Below are positions 26,025-38,235 of a stretch of DNA of 64,000 nt, one piece after another. The translations under genes were made by a program, and so were the position numbers. A model generated the notes under the pieces. The model did no database searches, was not told the DNA's origin, and saw only the letters and a program-made list of their open reading frames with translations. The DNA comes from Panopea generosa (lineage: Eukaryota; Mollusca; Bivalvia; Adapedonta; Hiatellidae), in assembly GCA_029582155.1 (NCBI GenBank), contig CM055898.1:19990229-20054228 (forward strand). The letters are read 5' to 3'. Each line of letters starts with the position of its first letter. Within the stretch, counting starts at the first letter, position 1.

Positions 26025-29000
26025 TGTATACAGACATTTATATCTGACAATCTGTCGCATCGTTCTTCTATGATACTGTTGCTTTAAGTATAGTTTTACG
26101 TACACATTTATATATGATTACCTGTCGACTCGTTCTCCTATGATACTGTTATACTAAGTATAGTTGAATGTACATATTTATATATGATTACCTGTCACCA
26201 CGCCCACATGTGATACTGTTACTCTAAGTATAGTTGTACATACATATTTATATATGACTATCTGTCGCCACGTTCACCTGTGAAATTGTTACTCTAAGTA
26301 GAGCTGTACGTACAATTATATATGATTACCTGTCGCCTCGTTCTCATATGATACTGTTACTCTAAGTAGAGTTGTATGTACATATGTATATATGACAATC
26401 TGTTGCCTCGTTCTCCTATGACACTGTTACTCAAAGTATAGTTGTACTTACATATATATAAATATATATATGACAATCTGTCGCCTCGTTCTCCTTTGAT
26501 ACTGTTACTCTAAGTAGAGTTGTACGAACATGTTTATATATGATTATCTGTCACCACGTTTACCTGTGATATTGTTACTCTAAGTGTAGTTGTACGAACA
26601 TATTTATATATGATTACCTGTCGCCCCTTGCTCTTATGATACTGTTACACTAAGATTAGTTGTACGAACATATTTATATATGAATACCTGTCACCACGTT
26701 TACCTGTTATACTGTTACTCTAAGTATAGTTGTATTTAGATATTTATATATGATTACCTGTCACCACGCCAACATGTGATACTGTTACTCTAAGTATAGT
26801 TGTACATACATATTTATATATGACTGTCTGTCGCCTCGATCTCTTGTGATACTTATACTCTAAGTATATTTGTATGTACATATTTATATATGATTACCTG
26901 TCACCTGTTTCACCTGTGATTCTGTTACTCTAAGTAAAGTTGTAAGTACATATTTATATATGATTACCTGTCACATCGTTCTCCTATGATACTTTTACTT
27001 AAAGTATATTTGTACTTACATATTTGTATATGAGTATCTGTCACCATGTTCACCTGTGATTCTGTTACTCTAAGTATAGTTGTTCGTACATATTTATATA
27101 TGATTGCCTGTCACCCCGTTCTCTTATGATACTTTACTCTAAGTAAAGTTGTACGTACATATTTATATATGACTATCTGTCGCCACGTTCACCTGTGATA
27201 CTGTTACTCTAAGTATTGTTGTACGTACATATTTATAAAAGACTATCTGTCACCACGTTCTTCTATGATACTGTTACTCTAATTATAGTTGTACGTACAC
27301 ATTTATATATGATTGATTACCTTTTGCCTCGTTCTCCTATGATACTGTTACTCTAAGTATAGTTGTACGTACATATATATATATATATATGATTACCTGT
27401 CGCCTCGTTCTCCTATGATACTGTTACTCTAAGTATAGTTGTACGTACATATTTATATATGATAATCTGTCATCACGTTCACATGTGATACTTTTACTCT
27501 AAGTATAATTTTACGTACATATTTATATATGACTATCTGTCACCACGTTCTTCTTTGATACTGTTACTCTAATTATAGTTGTACGTACACATTTATATAT
27601 GGTTAACTGTTGCCTCGTTCTCCTATGATACTGTTACTCTAAGTATAGTAGTACGTACATATATATATATATATGATTACCTGTCACCTCGTTCTCCTAT
27701 GATACTATTACTCTAAGTGTAGTTGTATGTACATATTTTATATGATTACATGTCACCACGTCCACATGTGGTAATGCTACTCTAAGTATAGTTGTACGTA
27801 CATATTTATATATGACTCTCTGTAACCTCGTTCTCTTGTGATAATGTTACTCTAAGTATAGTTGTATGTACATATTTATATATGATTACCTGTCACCACG
27901 TTCACTTGTGCTACTGTTACTCTAGATATAAGTATACGCCCATATTTGTATTTGATTACCTTTCACCTGTTTAACCTGTGATTCAGTTACTATAACTATA
28001 GTTGAACGTACATATTTATATATGTTTACCAGTCTTCTCGTTCTCCTATGATACTGTTATTTTAAGTATATTTGTACGTACATTTTGTATATGATTATCT
28101 GTCACCATGTTCACCTGTGATTCTGTTACTCTAGGTATAGTTGTACATACATATTTATATATGATTACCTTTCATCACGTTCACCTGTGATTCTGTAACT
28201 CTAACTATAGTTGTACGTACATATTTATACAGATTACCAGTCACCTCGTTCTCCTATGATACTGTTACTTTAAGTATAGTTGTACGTACATATTTATATA
28301 TGATTACCTGTCGCCACGTTCATGAGTGATACTGTTATTCTAAGTATAGTTTTATGTACATATTGATGTATGACTATCTGTCGCCTCGTTCTCCTATGAT
28401 ACTGTTACTTTAAGTATAGTTGTACGTACATACTTATATATAATTACCTGTCACCGCGTTCACCTGTGATACTGTTACTCTAAGTATAGTTGTACGTACA
28501 TATGTATATATGACTATCTGTCACCACGTTCACCTGTGATATTGTTACTTTAAGTTTAGTTGTACGTACATATCTATATATGATAACCCGTCACCTCGTT
28601 CTCCTATGATACTGTTACTCTAAGTAAAGTTGTACGTTCATATGTATATATGACTACCTGTCACCTCGTTCTTCTGTGATACTGTTACTCTAAGTATAGT
28701 TGTACGTACATATCTATATATGATTATCTGTCGCCACGTTCACCTGTAATACTGGTACTCTAAGTATAGTTGTACGTACATATTCATATATGACTATCTG
28801 TCGCCACGTTCACCTGTGATACTGTTACTCTAAGTATAGTTGTACGATTATATTTATATATGACTATCTGTCAGCTCGTTCTCCTGTGATAAAGTTACTC
28901 TAATTATAGTTGTACGTACATATTTATATTTGATTACCTGTCGCCTCGTTTTCCATTGATACTGTTACTCTAAGTATAGTTGTACGCACATATTTATATA

Positions 29001-29270
29001 TGACTGTCGGTCGCAACTTTCACCTGTGGTACTGTTATTTTAAGTATAGTTGTACGAACATATTTATATAAATATCTGTTGCCTCGTACTCCTACGATAC
29101 TGGCCCTCTAAGTATAGTTGTACGTATATATTTATATATGATTACCTGTCACCTCGTTCTCCTATGATACTGTTACTCTAAGTATAGTTGTACGAACATA
29201 TTTATATACGATTACTTGTCACCACCTTCACATGTGATACTGTTACTCTTAATATTGTTGTAATGAGCTT
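26025..29270. repeat. 70-bp satellite array, about 46 units, seeded by an exon-donor junction
   Basis: Units run gattacctgtcgcctcgttc, then tcctatgatactgttactct, then aagtatagttgtacgtacat and an AT-rich spacer. Spacing between successive gatactgtt motifs is 70 bp (for example 28608 to 28678). Counting the motif preceding gtc I find about 46 units, diverged by substitutions and small AT-length changes. On the minus strand the unit matches the last about 25 nt of RPTP exon 11 plus its donor. About 19 units keep the donor GT; others read gactatctgtc and have lost it. Confidence 0.95.
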
Positions 29271-29274
29271 ATCA

Positions 29275-32200
29275 AATAATTATTAAATATGTTTTGGAGA
29301 AATATTAGTTATATTGTTTAAGTAGCCGTTAAGTTTAAAAATATCGTTAAGGTCTTGCCCCGAAAGTACTTTATCGATTTCATTAAAAGAAACCACCTGA
29401 TGTGAATATGATCCCTGAATATTTAAATTTATCTACACTCTCGATGTCTGTATCATTATATTTAAATCTCAGGTATTTTGGTAAACTTCCTCCCTTTTTG
29501 AACACTATAATTATAGTTTTTGCCGCATTAACTGTTTATTTCCACCTAGTAAAATACTCTGCTAAATCATTTAATGCATTTTGTAAATCTTCTGCCGCCT
29601 TTGCTAACAAAATAATATCATCAGCATATAACATAAACATAGATTAAACATATAATTACCGACATCAATTCCATCAATCCCTTTTTGTATAAATTTAATT
29701 CTAAGTCATTTAAATTCATGCTAAACAGAAAGACATTCACCTTGACGGACTCCGAGATAACACGATAATTCACTGCTTAATGTATTCATATATTTTACTT
29801 CTGATTTTATACATTTATACATGGATTTAATTACCTCCAAAATTCCCCTCGAACCCCTAATTTAATCAGTTTATTTTATTATCTACAAAAGAAACAGTCA
29901 AGAGTCACTCGTTAGTTTAAAGTAAGTGAAATAAGCCTGTGTAAAACAAAAATGTTGTCTGACGTGCTCATACCTTTTCTAAATCCTGCTTGGGCCTCTA
30001 CATAAACTTGATAATTTTCTGCCCAATATATTGATCTGTTATTTAGAACTCTTGTCAATAGTTTGTCCAAGATATCTTATAAAGTAATCCGCTATAATTG
30101 CTTGGATCACCCATTTAAAAAAATATTTAAAAATAGGAACTATATGACATTCGCTCCAACTATCTGGAAAGTAGCCACGCGCAAGAGAGGAATTAAATAG
30201 TTTGTTTAAATAATGTAATGACACATTTGAACCGTTCTTAAAGAATTCATTTAATACTAAATCTGGACCACCTATTGAGCAATTCCTAAGCTGTTTTATT
30301 GATTTAAGCAATTCATCATCTGTTATTTCAAAATCTATTTCTTCAAACATAGTTTGAAGTTCGCCATTTATGTACCCATCATTAAAATATGAAATACGTC
30401 TTGATCTGGTTGATGAAAAAGGCTCTCATGATTATTTATAGCCCTAACATAATGCAAACGAGTCAGCTGAGGCTGTGGTCAAAGTTGAACCAAAAGAAAC
30501 ACCTTTCAATAGTATCCAATTATCCTTAGCATTTGATAATCTGTTTGACTTTCAAAACGTTTTTTTTTTCTTATATGTTCATATTCCGACCTCGCTTTGC
30601 ACATGTGTATCCTATTTGTATCACTTTTACATTTCATGTATGTATTTAAATAATCAAAAAAAAATATCCCTTGCAGTCTAACATTTGTCGTCAAACCAAG
30701 ATTTTTTGTTTCAATATTTTTGTCATGTTTTAAGTCACATATGTTTTTTTTCTGAAACAGAGGAGAACATATCTCGTTTATAATATCAGTAAAATGTTTT
30801 ATATTTTCATTGACATTTTTATTACTGCTGTCGTTGATGTCGTTTATCAAGTAAATTATTTGAATTTTAATTTTCTATTTTGACATTCCCACTGCAATCG
30901 ACCTAAATGAACTATACAGATTTACTGCATTTCATTTTCCAATAAAAAATAGTTGCAGATGGGTGGAGCTAAAAGGACCAGTGTGCAAATCATTGGTTGC
31001 ACGATTGTGTGTTGCTGGTGAGACGCAACGTTGCCGTCAGATTCACGTGACGTTTGCCTTAAGTTGTGCTACAAATGCGTGCATTTATTCAGTATGTTGA
31101 CAACGTCGCCGTTACATTCATGACATTGGCTTTGCGGTTTAGTGCATATAATAACGTTTTATATTTCCATTGATATTTTTATCACAGCTGTCGTTAACGT
31201 CGTTTATCAAGTAATTTATTTAAATTTCGTCACAGTTTATTTTGTCTATATAAGAATCTTTTATGTCAGACGACCATTTATAATTAAAATCAATATTTTT
31301 CTGTCGGTGTATTGCAAGTGTTGGCGTCACTTGTATTTCTTGATGTTTACATTGGTGTGCTCATTGAGAACTCAATTGCACAAAGGTCGGATAAGATATT
31401 GGGTTCTTTAACTGCGAATCTACCATATAATATACACATAGTGTACAACGCTATTTCTTAACGACCCGACAAATGTATACTTCCCGATATTACCATTCAG
31501 ACCTACCCGTACATTTAAGATTATTAAACAAGATTCTAACATCAACCTTTTAATACATTTTCGTTTTGATTTGTGAATTTTTATTCAGAAACTTGTGATA
31601 ATGGCAGGTCTGGCTGGTAGTCGTCCGGATGTACATCAACATGCATAGCAATATAATCGTCTTCTACTTAATATTTTAATTGTCCAATACGGCTATTTAG
31701 ATATCTCAGAATCATAAAAGCACTTTGTTCGTTTATAAAAATGGTAATGAATACCATTTTGTTCAAAGTTCTAGTATAAACATCTGTTTTAATGAAAGCT
31801 TCCCTGGAGCTTTATCTTGGAACTACGTAACATAAGCAAAGATATACGTCACGGTCCGAATTAAAAAATCACCTTTGCACCGTGGCATAAACTATCGTTG
31901 CTATCACTTTCTTAAAAACAGGCAATACCACCGGAATCGCGTTTGGTATTTGATTTTTTCTCAGTTCTATGCAATTTAAATATATGAAAACCGTCAAAAC
32001 ACATATTTGTTGATTTATTTTACCAAACTTCAGAAAAACACAACATATCACTTTTTTTTTTAAAAAATAAATCGTTTAGTTCAGGCGTCTCCAGCTTATT
32101 AACGTTTTTTTGTCACTAATCCCTGCATTTTTTAAAGTACACAGTTTAAGGGTACCTCCCATTTGTCCTATTTTCTGATAGTGTGGATAGCACGTACAGG

Positions 32201-33430
32201 ATTACCGCTACCCGTCGGCGTGGGCGTCGATGTACGAAGCTGCTCGCTTGTGCGCGAATTTGTTTGTCCGTTTGAAGGGTCTCCTGCGTTAGTTACGGTT
32301 GGCCATTTTAGCTTTGATTACCGTTATATGGAAGGCGGTGAATGCGTAGGCGTGATGTTTTGATCCCCGGTTGGATACTGTGTGTCCATGCGATATGGAG
32401 ACACCGTTATACTGGCATTGGACACAACATGCAGTATAATTGTTGGCTGATATGCTCTAACTGGTTGTTCAAATATTGAACAACGATCAATGTTCATAAT
32501 TTCATGCCACTCGGGGAATTCATCAGCTTTCACTCGTCCGTTTACTATTAATTTTGCTGCGTAAACAAGGTTTACACCAAACCTTGACTTAGCATTTTCA
32601 AGTTTATATTGAACCCATATACTTTTCCTGGTCTCTTAAATTTCTTTGGGGTAATATCGATCTTTTGCGAACCTAGAGTTTTGTAATAAATGTTCCTCCT
32701 CCAAAATATACTCAGTGTCCCTGTAATCTCGAAATGCGGATATAGTAGGTCACCGCTGTGTTTGGGATGTTGACCTGGCACGATGTATAGAACCTAGTCT
32801 ATGTACTCGTTGAATACACATCGCAGACAAGTCAATATTTAGGTTTAATTAAAAAACCGCTTGTAATATTTCGTATGTTTCCTCGTTGCTACTGTCTGCC
32901 AGTCCATAAAATATAATATTTCCTTCTCGATCTGGCTTCGACATCTATGCTATGGTATGATAACTGTTTTGAAAAACATTATGCTGTGGTTGACTTTTCG
33001 ATTTTATAAAGATTTTGGTCATTACTATTTAGCCTGGCGGCCACTGACATATTTTGCTGGTCGTTTTTTTTTTTCAAGGCGTTCAATTTTGGCCAATATA
33101 ATTGAGTTTGCCATCCAATGTTAATGTGTTTTGAGAAGATTGTGACAACTGACCTGATATCACTGGCTGTTTTACAAAAGTTTCACAGTTTTTAGGATTT
33201 TGTCCATACCCCTCCCGCTCTAACGATGCGTACCTGTTCGCTGTGGGCTCTCCAAATGTCACATTTTGGCGTTTTAATCCATTATTTTGTGATGTCACCA
33301 TACATGTAAACACTTTCTAAATACTTTGTCCGATAAATTTCAAAAAAAAGGTTTTTATTACATAAATAACTTTAAATCTAATTTTTATTACATTTCTTCA
33401 CCTCCCGCTAAAACGTCAACCGCCATTTAT
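29275..33430 (-). mobile_element. Decayed LINE (ORF1 and ORF2 remnants) inside the 70-bp array
   Basis: Minus-strand remnants in LINE order. An ORF1-like region (33313 down to about 32420) contains FRDYRDTEYILEE, YYPKEI and AAKLIVNGRVKADEFPEW, blocks typical of LINE ORF1 RNA-binding proteins. An endonuclease-RT linker remnant lies at about 30890-30510. RT fragments follow: IGGPDLVLNEFF with YFPDSWSECHIVPIF (30350-30120) and MLYADDIILLAKAAEDL (about 29645). There are many stops and frame changes. It appears to have inserted into the satellite, since array units flank both sides. It is non-autonomous now. Confidence 0.82.
30770..31235 (-). repeat. Partial internal duplication of the LINE linker
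   Basis: About 80 bp at 30791-30870 recur at 31143-31230 with substitutions (both contain gtcgtttatcaagtaa on plus). The translated minus strand gives YLINDINDSS in one and YLINDVNDSC in the other. Either two overlapping LINE fragments or a local duplication about 350 bp apart. Confidence 0.7.
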
Positions 33431-33441
33431 CAACACGTGAC

Positions 33442-33443
<2 letters not shown>

Positions 33444-33475
<32 letters not shown>

Positions 33476-33600
33476 TACCTGTGATACTGTTACTCAGTGT
33501 AGTTGTACGTACATATTTATGCACCACGTTCTCCTGTGAAACTGTTACTCTAAGTTTAGTTGTACGTACGTATTTATAAATGATTACCTGTCGCCTCGTT
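33444..33600. repeat. Proximal remnant of the 70-bp array with an AT run
   Basis: After an (AT)n run at about 33448-33471, two degenerate 70-bp units follow (gattacctgtgatactgtt, then gttctcctgtgaaactgtta), and the series ends in the real exon 11 junction at 33582-33600. This ties the distant array at 26025-29270 to the exon. The two parts are separated by the LINE remnant. Confidence 0.88.
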
Positions 33601-33767
33601 TTCCTGTGATACTATAAGTCCCCACTTAGTTGGTTCACCATTGCTCCTATTACAGAGAAATTCGGTCAGTGGAAGCTTGACAGCTATCTGCTTCTGATCA
33701 TCATTAACTGATATCGTCGCTGGCTGCATTAATAATGTGCCACTGGATTCTTCAATATTAATCGGAG
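33588..33767 (-). CDS. RPTP exon 11: membrane-proximal ectodomain
   Basis: A 180-nt exon, phase 1 in (ttccag) and phase 1 out (donor gtaatc). It reads APINIEESSGTLLMQPATIS and ends EPTKWGLIVSQENEAT. It resembles the degenerate membrane-proximal region of R3 phosphatases (a W-x-L-I-V strand) more than a canonical FN3. Its last 25 nt and its donor are the seed of the large 70-bp tandem array in the following intron. Confidence 0.85.
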
Positions 33768-34009
33768 CTGGAATGTATCGGTTAATACATACACGCTTTT
33801 ATATGACTTCATTATATTATATCCTTTAATTGTTTAGAAACAAATCGACACTAAATACAAAAATATTTCTCTTGCAGAGATTTCTTTTATTAATTTAAAC
33901 ATGTACATTTCAAATCATCTAAATAATTCAGTACACCTCTCTTCTGTTCTTAATTATGCAATAGTCGACGACTATTGTTTAGCAATTAATAGTATTGTTT
34001 TCTTGTGTG

Positions 34010-34240
34010 TTTATTGATGGGGTTTTGATCGCCATTTTCAACACATTTCAGGTTATATATTGCATATCCAGTTTTATTGGTGGAGGAAGACCTGAGGTTG
34101 AATCTGAGTAAAACCACCATCTTTCCGCAAGTAACTGGCAAACTTTTTGCACTTTAAATTTTTTTTAGGGAGAGAGACTCGGTGAGAGGTAAGTGGTCTT
34201 TAAACGGAGTCTGAGAACACTCGACCACGGAGGACCCCCA
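34010..34240 (-). mobile_element. tRNA-derived SINE (family 1)
   Basis: Third copy, same orientation, in the intron between RPTP exons 10 and 11. It matches through ccattttcaacacatttcag, gttatatattgcatatccag and tttccgcaagtaactggcaa, ending in the tRNA-like head at ctcgaccacggaggaccc. Confidence 0.8.
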
Positions 34241-34364
34241 GTAGTATTATAAATGGCTATAAAAACAGTGAAATATACCCTATACAATGATGAAAACTGT
34301 AAGATGTCACTTACTATCACTTACTGTCAAGGTGATTAACAGGATACAAATCTCTCCTACTTAC

Positions 34365-34431
34365 CACCTGGATCAAGGGTAGTACTGGCGGACAACTCAG
34401 TTCCATTGCCAACACTGGTTGTAGCAAATAC
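34365..34431 (-). CDS. RPTP exon 10: FN3-6, last part (5' boundary uncertain)
   Basis: Ends at donor gtaagt in phase 1. The phase-0 reading uses acceptor atttaag and gives YYIIT joined to VFATTSVGNGTELSAST, a textbook FN3 F-G segment ending TTLDPG, 67 nt long. A longer reading of the same frame extends upstream through YIKAAYQYEFKVFATTS to acceptor ttattag at 34472, which needs a phase-1 donor before it. A possible 31-nt microexon at 34724-34754 would supply it. The 3' end is firm and the 5' end is not. Confidence 0.75.
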
Positions 34432-35135
34432 CTTAAATTCATATTGATATGCAGCTTTAATATATTTAGTCCCTAATAAAATAAATGTATACGACTTAAC
34501 TATGTCACATTTAGCACTGGATAGAGAAATTAAGAATGTGTTAATATATTTTTGTACATGCAATACCTAATTAATCAATTGTAAATAAACATAAGTGACA
34601 TTTTCACTGTGTGAAGTAATAAACAGTTAAATGTGTTTAATTTCTACACAGTACAGGAAAAGCAATGACTGAAAGTAATCGTTTTCCGTAACTGGGCAAA
34701 ATATTTTGGCTCATTCGACTTACGCGATGTTGTTGGTGAGATTATAACAAACAACTGTATGGTATATTTTTTTTATTTTATGATATCTGATATTCTATCC
34801 ATCAGGAAAAGGACAAAAGCTACAGAAATCGTCTTAAAGTCGACTAAAGGGTTAAAAAAAGAACAAATGCGTCGCACAGGATCGCAAAATACTTAAAAAC
34901 AACTTCATTTAAGCATGTAATCTACTAAACCTGGGTACGGGTGTTGGTGTCTATGATTATTTTATATGTTATTTCTATGCTGTTATGGTCCATTGAATGC
35001 TACGTCTGCTGTTGGACAAATTGTCTTAGTTTTCATCATATGATGCATCTAATCGTAGGGTTGGCCATTCTACGTGTTCATATGAACAACTAGAAATATT
35101 AATTTTATAAAAGTACAGCATATATTAAATCTTAC

Positions 35136-35219
35136 CGTTATAATATAATAACCCGGCTGTAAATTGGTGATTACGAATTGGGTTGTTATGTTATTGGTCT
35201 TCTTGCTTCCTAAAGCTAC
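35136..35219 (-). CDS. RPTP exon 9: FN3-6, middle
   Basis: An exact 28-codon exon, phase 0 in (ctacag) and phase 0 out (donor gtaaga). It encodes VALGSKKTNNITTQFVITNL then QPGYYIIT, the E strand and L-x-P-G turn of the FN3 repeat opened by the previous exon. The exon ends inside the F strand. Confidence 0.86.
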
Positions 35220-35569
35220 CTGTAGTTGACAAAGTCTTTAGAAGTAATTCTTTATCAAAGAAACAACTTTAAATAATAATACTCATCTCATCATGAACAT
35301 TCAGATACTATAAGTCATTACAAATGGTTAATAGATACATCTGCGACTTGCGTTTATATACATACTAAAGATATGATAGCCAATAAACTTTAATCAATAA
35401 AATGAGTATTTCTTTATAATTTCCACTAATCATCTGTAACTAGCCGATGGCTCTTAAATCTCTAAATATAGCTCAGTTAAATCATTACTGTTATTACATC
35501 ATTGATTTATTAACCTTTATTTTCAAACGTATTTATATTGCTAATTTTATCTTAAATAAATCCAATTAC

Positions 35570-35740
35570 CGGGTAGTACTGCAGTAGAGTGTTGGCCGCT
35601 CTCGCCAGAGGTCGCGAGTTCAATCCAATGTTTGGCCCGATCACCTCTCAAACACAACAATTAGTACTAGTTCCAGGTAACTGACCCGTGAGTGATTAAT
35701 ATAAGCTTTACATTTTGCAATCACACAAACTGACTTACGT
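35570..35740 (+). mobile_element. tRNA-derived SINE (family 2), RPTP intron 8
   Basis: tRNA-like head with gcagtagagtgttggccgct and B box gtcgcgagttcaatcc, followed by attagtactagttccaggta, the body motif of the family. Confidence 0.72.
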
Positions 35741-35798
35741 ATGCATTTATTTTTCAATTTATTTTCCAAATTTGAGTATCTGTATACCATGGACTAAC

Positions 35799-35947
35799 CT
35801 CATTTGCAGTTGAGTACTGTACGAAGTAGTTTGTTATTATTCCATGGCTGTCCCTCTCGGTTGGTTTCGTCCAGGATACTTGTATTGTTCTTGCTTTAGT
35901 TACGTTAGTTTCTGCTTTAATTACTAACGCAGCTATATTACCAGGCC
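35799..35947 (-). CDS. RPTP exon 8: FN3-6, first part
   Basis: A 149-nt exon, phase 1 in (attcag) and phase 0 out (donor gttagt after AAT GAG). It reads RPGNIAALVIKAETNVTKAR and TIQVSWTKPTERDSHGIITN, ending YFVQYSTANE. Reading on past the donor meets a TGA after about 12 codons, so splicing here is needed. It joins to 35136-35219. Confidence 0.88.
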
Positions 35948-36662
35948 CTGAATGCAGAACACAATATCGGATGAACTCAACCAAGACAAATGAACCAAGT
36001 ACAGACTCGGATTCTGTTTTAGAGGTGTCATTAAGTGTAATATGTCTGTCATTCCCCTAGTACCAGATTATTTTTTTTTTTTATTTCATGAAACATTGAA
36101 TGATTGCCATCATTCAAGAAAATCAAAGATAAAACAAAACATAAAATAAGTCTATTTTTAACGACCACCACACAACACGTAATGATTATGTTGCAAGTAA
36201 ATAAAAACACGCTAAATGTTGTTGGTGATGTATCAGTCCAGTACAACAAGTATAGTTTGCAATCTAAATTATGTAATATTTATGTAAAATTCAGCAAAAC
36301 GTTTTGATACATATTTAAAAAAAATCCTCAAAATCATTTTATAAGACTTATTATATCATACTGTTGCTATTTCAAACTGTTTGCAATGGACACTATTTTA
36401 TAAATGAAAACATGTTTATTGTTAACGCAATTATATTGACGCTTTACTCTTATAGTGTGTTAAATAATTTAGTATATATTTTGTATCATGGACCGGATGC
36501 CTACAGTGTTTGTTAAAGAATTGCCATTGTCACTGTCAATCAAATTTGCCCTTATTTTAAACTTTTGCCAATATACCCGTATGAAAAGGGTGAATAAATA
36601 ATTAAATTTAATTTTGAAACACTATACCGATAACATTATTAAGCTTTTCCAATAATACTAAC

Positions 36663-36809
36663 TTGATTCTCCTGTTCTTTTTATTTTATTTATGGGCGAC
36701 GACATCTTCATAAACTTGATGTCTCCTTTCTCTGTGATAGCCGTCACATTATAAACATAGATCGTATATGGATGTAAACCTGTTAAGGTACATTCTGTTT
36801 CCAGGGAAT
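36663..36809 (-). CDS. RPTP exon 7: FN3-5, second half
   Basis: A 147-nt exon, phase 1 in (tttacag) and phase 1 out (donor gttagt). It encodes DSLETECTLTGLHPYTIYVY and NVTAITEKGD, the E to G strands of an FN3 repeat, then a lysine-rich linker ending TGES. The L-H-P-Y turn is shared with FN3-2, suggesting related repeats within the gene. Confidence 0.88.
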
Positions 36810-37509
36810 CTGTAAATTTGAAAAGAAATCAAAACAACTATTTCAGTGCTGGATTTAATGACATGCCATAATTCGACAGAATGTGACAAGTGTCGATTCG
36901 AATAATTCGGATATTTAGTTTAATGTACATGTGGACAGAATATATATTTGTAATCGTTTCATTTTCTTTTTGTTAAGGGAAGCGATTAAACCTATTTATT
37001 TTATATCAATTGTGAAATTATTTTTTATAGCTTGATATCGTCTTCGGTAGAATCTTTGCAGATATAGCGTATTGCTCAAGGACACAACACTTAAATATGG
37101 TTGGGGATTCTAAATAAGATGCTCTGCGAAATATGTGTTACTGTAAGTAAGGTTTTACCCGGAACTCATTAATCTTCGTCACTATCCAGGCGTTTAAACG
37201 CCTTCTCCGTGCAGTTATTCGTGAGTGCGATATATGTAATTGTATGGGTTTATCAACAGTTATATCACTATTTGCGTTCGTACATCGAAAATTAATTTAC
37301 GGATATAGAAGGAATATTCAGAGTTCCAGGTAGAAACTGCATTTTTAATTGAAATCACAAGAACTGCCAGTACAATGTTACACCAGGCAATAAAACGTCC
37401 TAGTTTACCTAGAACGTGGCATATAAAGCAGTTTCAATCAGAAAGTAATACACATTTTCGAAGAATATCTATATATTATATAAAATTATGGACTTTTCAG
37501 CTATGCAAT

Positions 37510-38235
37510 ATGATGTGCTATGCATCAGAAAAATAATATTTATGTTTTTTTCTGCTGCATAGCACTTACTATTGCACAGCTCAAAAGTACATAACTGTTT
37601 TCTTATATAATCTATAAATAAATAAATTCTAAGCCTTTACTAGCTTTTCGTATAGGCAATGACAGAAAATCAAGAAGTTAAGATGATACATTTTATATAA
37701 CAATAGTATTAAAATAAACAAATGAAATCAATTTAATTTAAAACAATGTTATTTAAAAAAAAATCCCCGAGTGGGATTCGAACCATGGCGGAAAAACAAA
37801 AAAATTACATATTTCAACGGTTTAACCACTAGACCACGGACACATCTTGACACAATATTTGTTACTGTTATATTTAAACAAATAATTCAACTGTTTCTCT
37901 CGTAAATTATTTATAATGGCAAAATATATTAAATGACTGAACAGTTGCCTTTTTTGTCGTATCGGCACCATTATTATCGATAATTTTGCTGAAATCGTAC
38001 GCGAATCTGTTGTTGACAGCCATTTTGAAAACAAAACCGGATTCGGAACATCTCATTTCATCGTTGCGCTCAGCTAACACTTGGAATTCCCACCGGCTAA
38101 TTTAAGTAACCGTGGCATATCGCAATTGTATGTACAGTTTTGTAAAACCAAAAGGAAAAACTTTCAAATATCATTTAGTATTTTGTTCGATGAGGGATAA
38201 TTCTGGCCAGTCAGAATTCATTTATTTATAGGTCA
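37510..38235 (-). repeat. Long interspersed repeat with embedded tRNA-like sequence, copy 2
   Basis: Reverse-oriented copy of 20397-20975. The tRNA-like segment (minus strand, about 37850 to 37765) is better preserved: gtggtctagtggttaaaccg, a stretch of T, then catggttcgaatcccactcg. The copy has an extra inverted segment near 37500-37590 where tgctatgcagcag and its complement flank an AT core. It lies in the intron between RPTP exons 6 and 7. Confidence 0.78.

Noticed and set aside
26025..29270. Regular repeats suggesting a CRISPR-like array
   Set aside because: The whole 70-bp unit is repeated with substitutions, there are no unique spacers, and the setting is a eukaryotic intron.
29402..29647. 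Plus-strand frame over the LINE at 29.4 kb
   Set aside because: It is the antisense of the RT region containing YADD.
37040..37120. Another family 3 SINE copy
   Set aside because: Only gtgtccttgagcaa is shared; the flanks do not align well enough.
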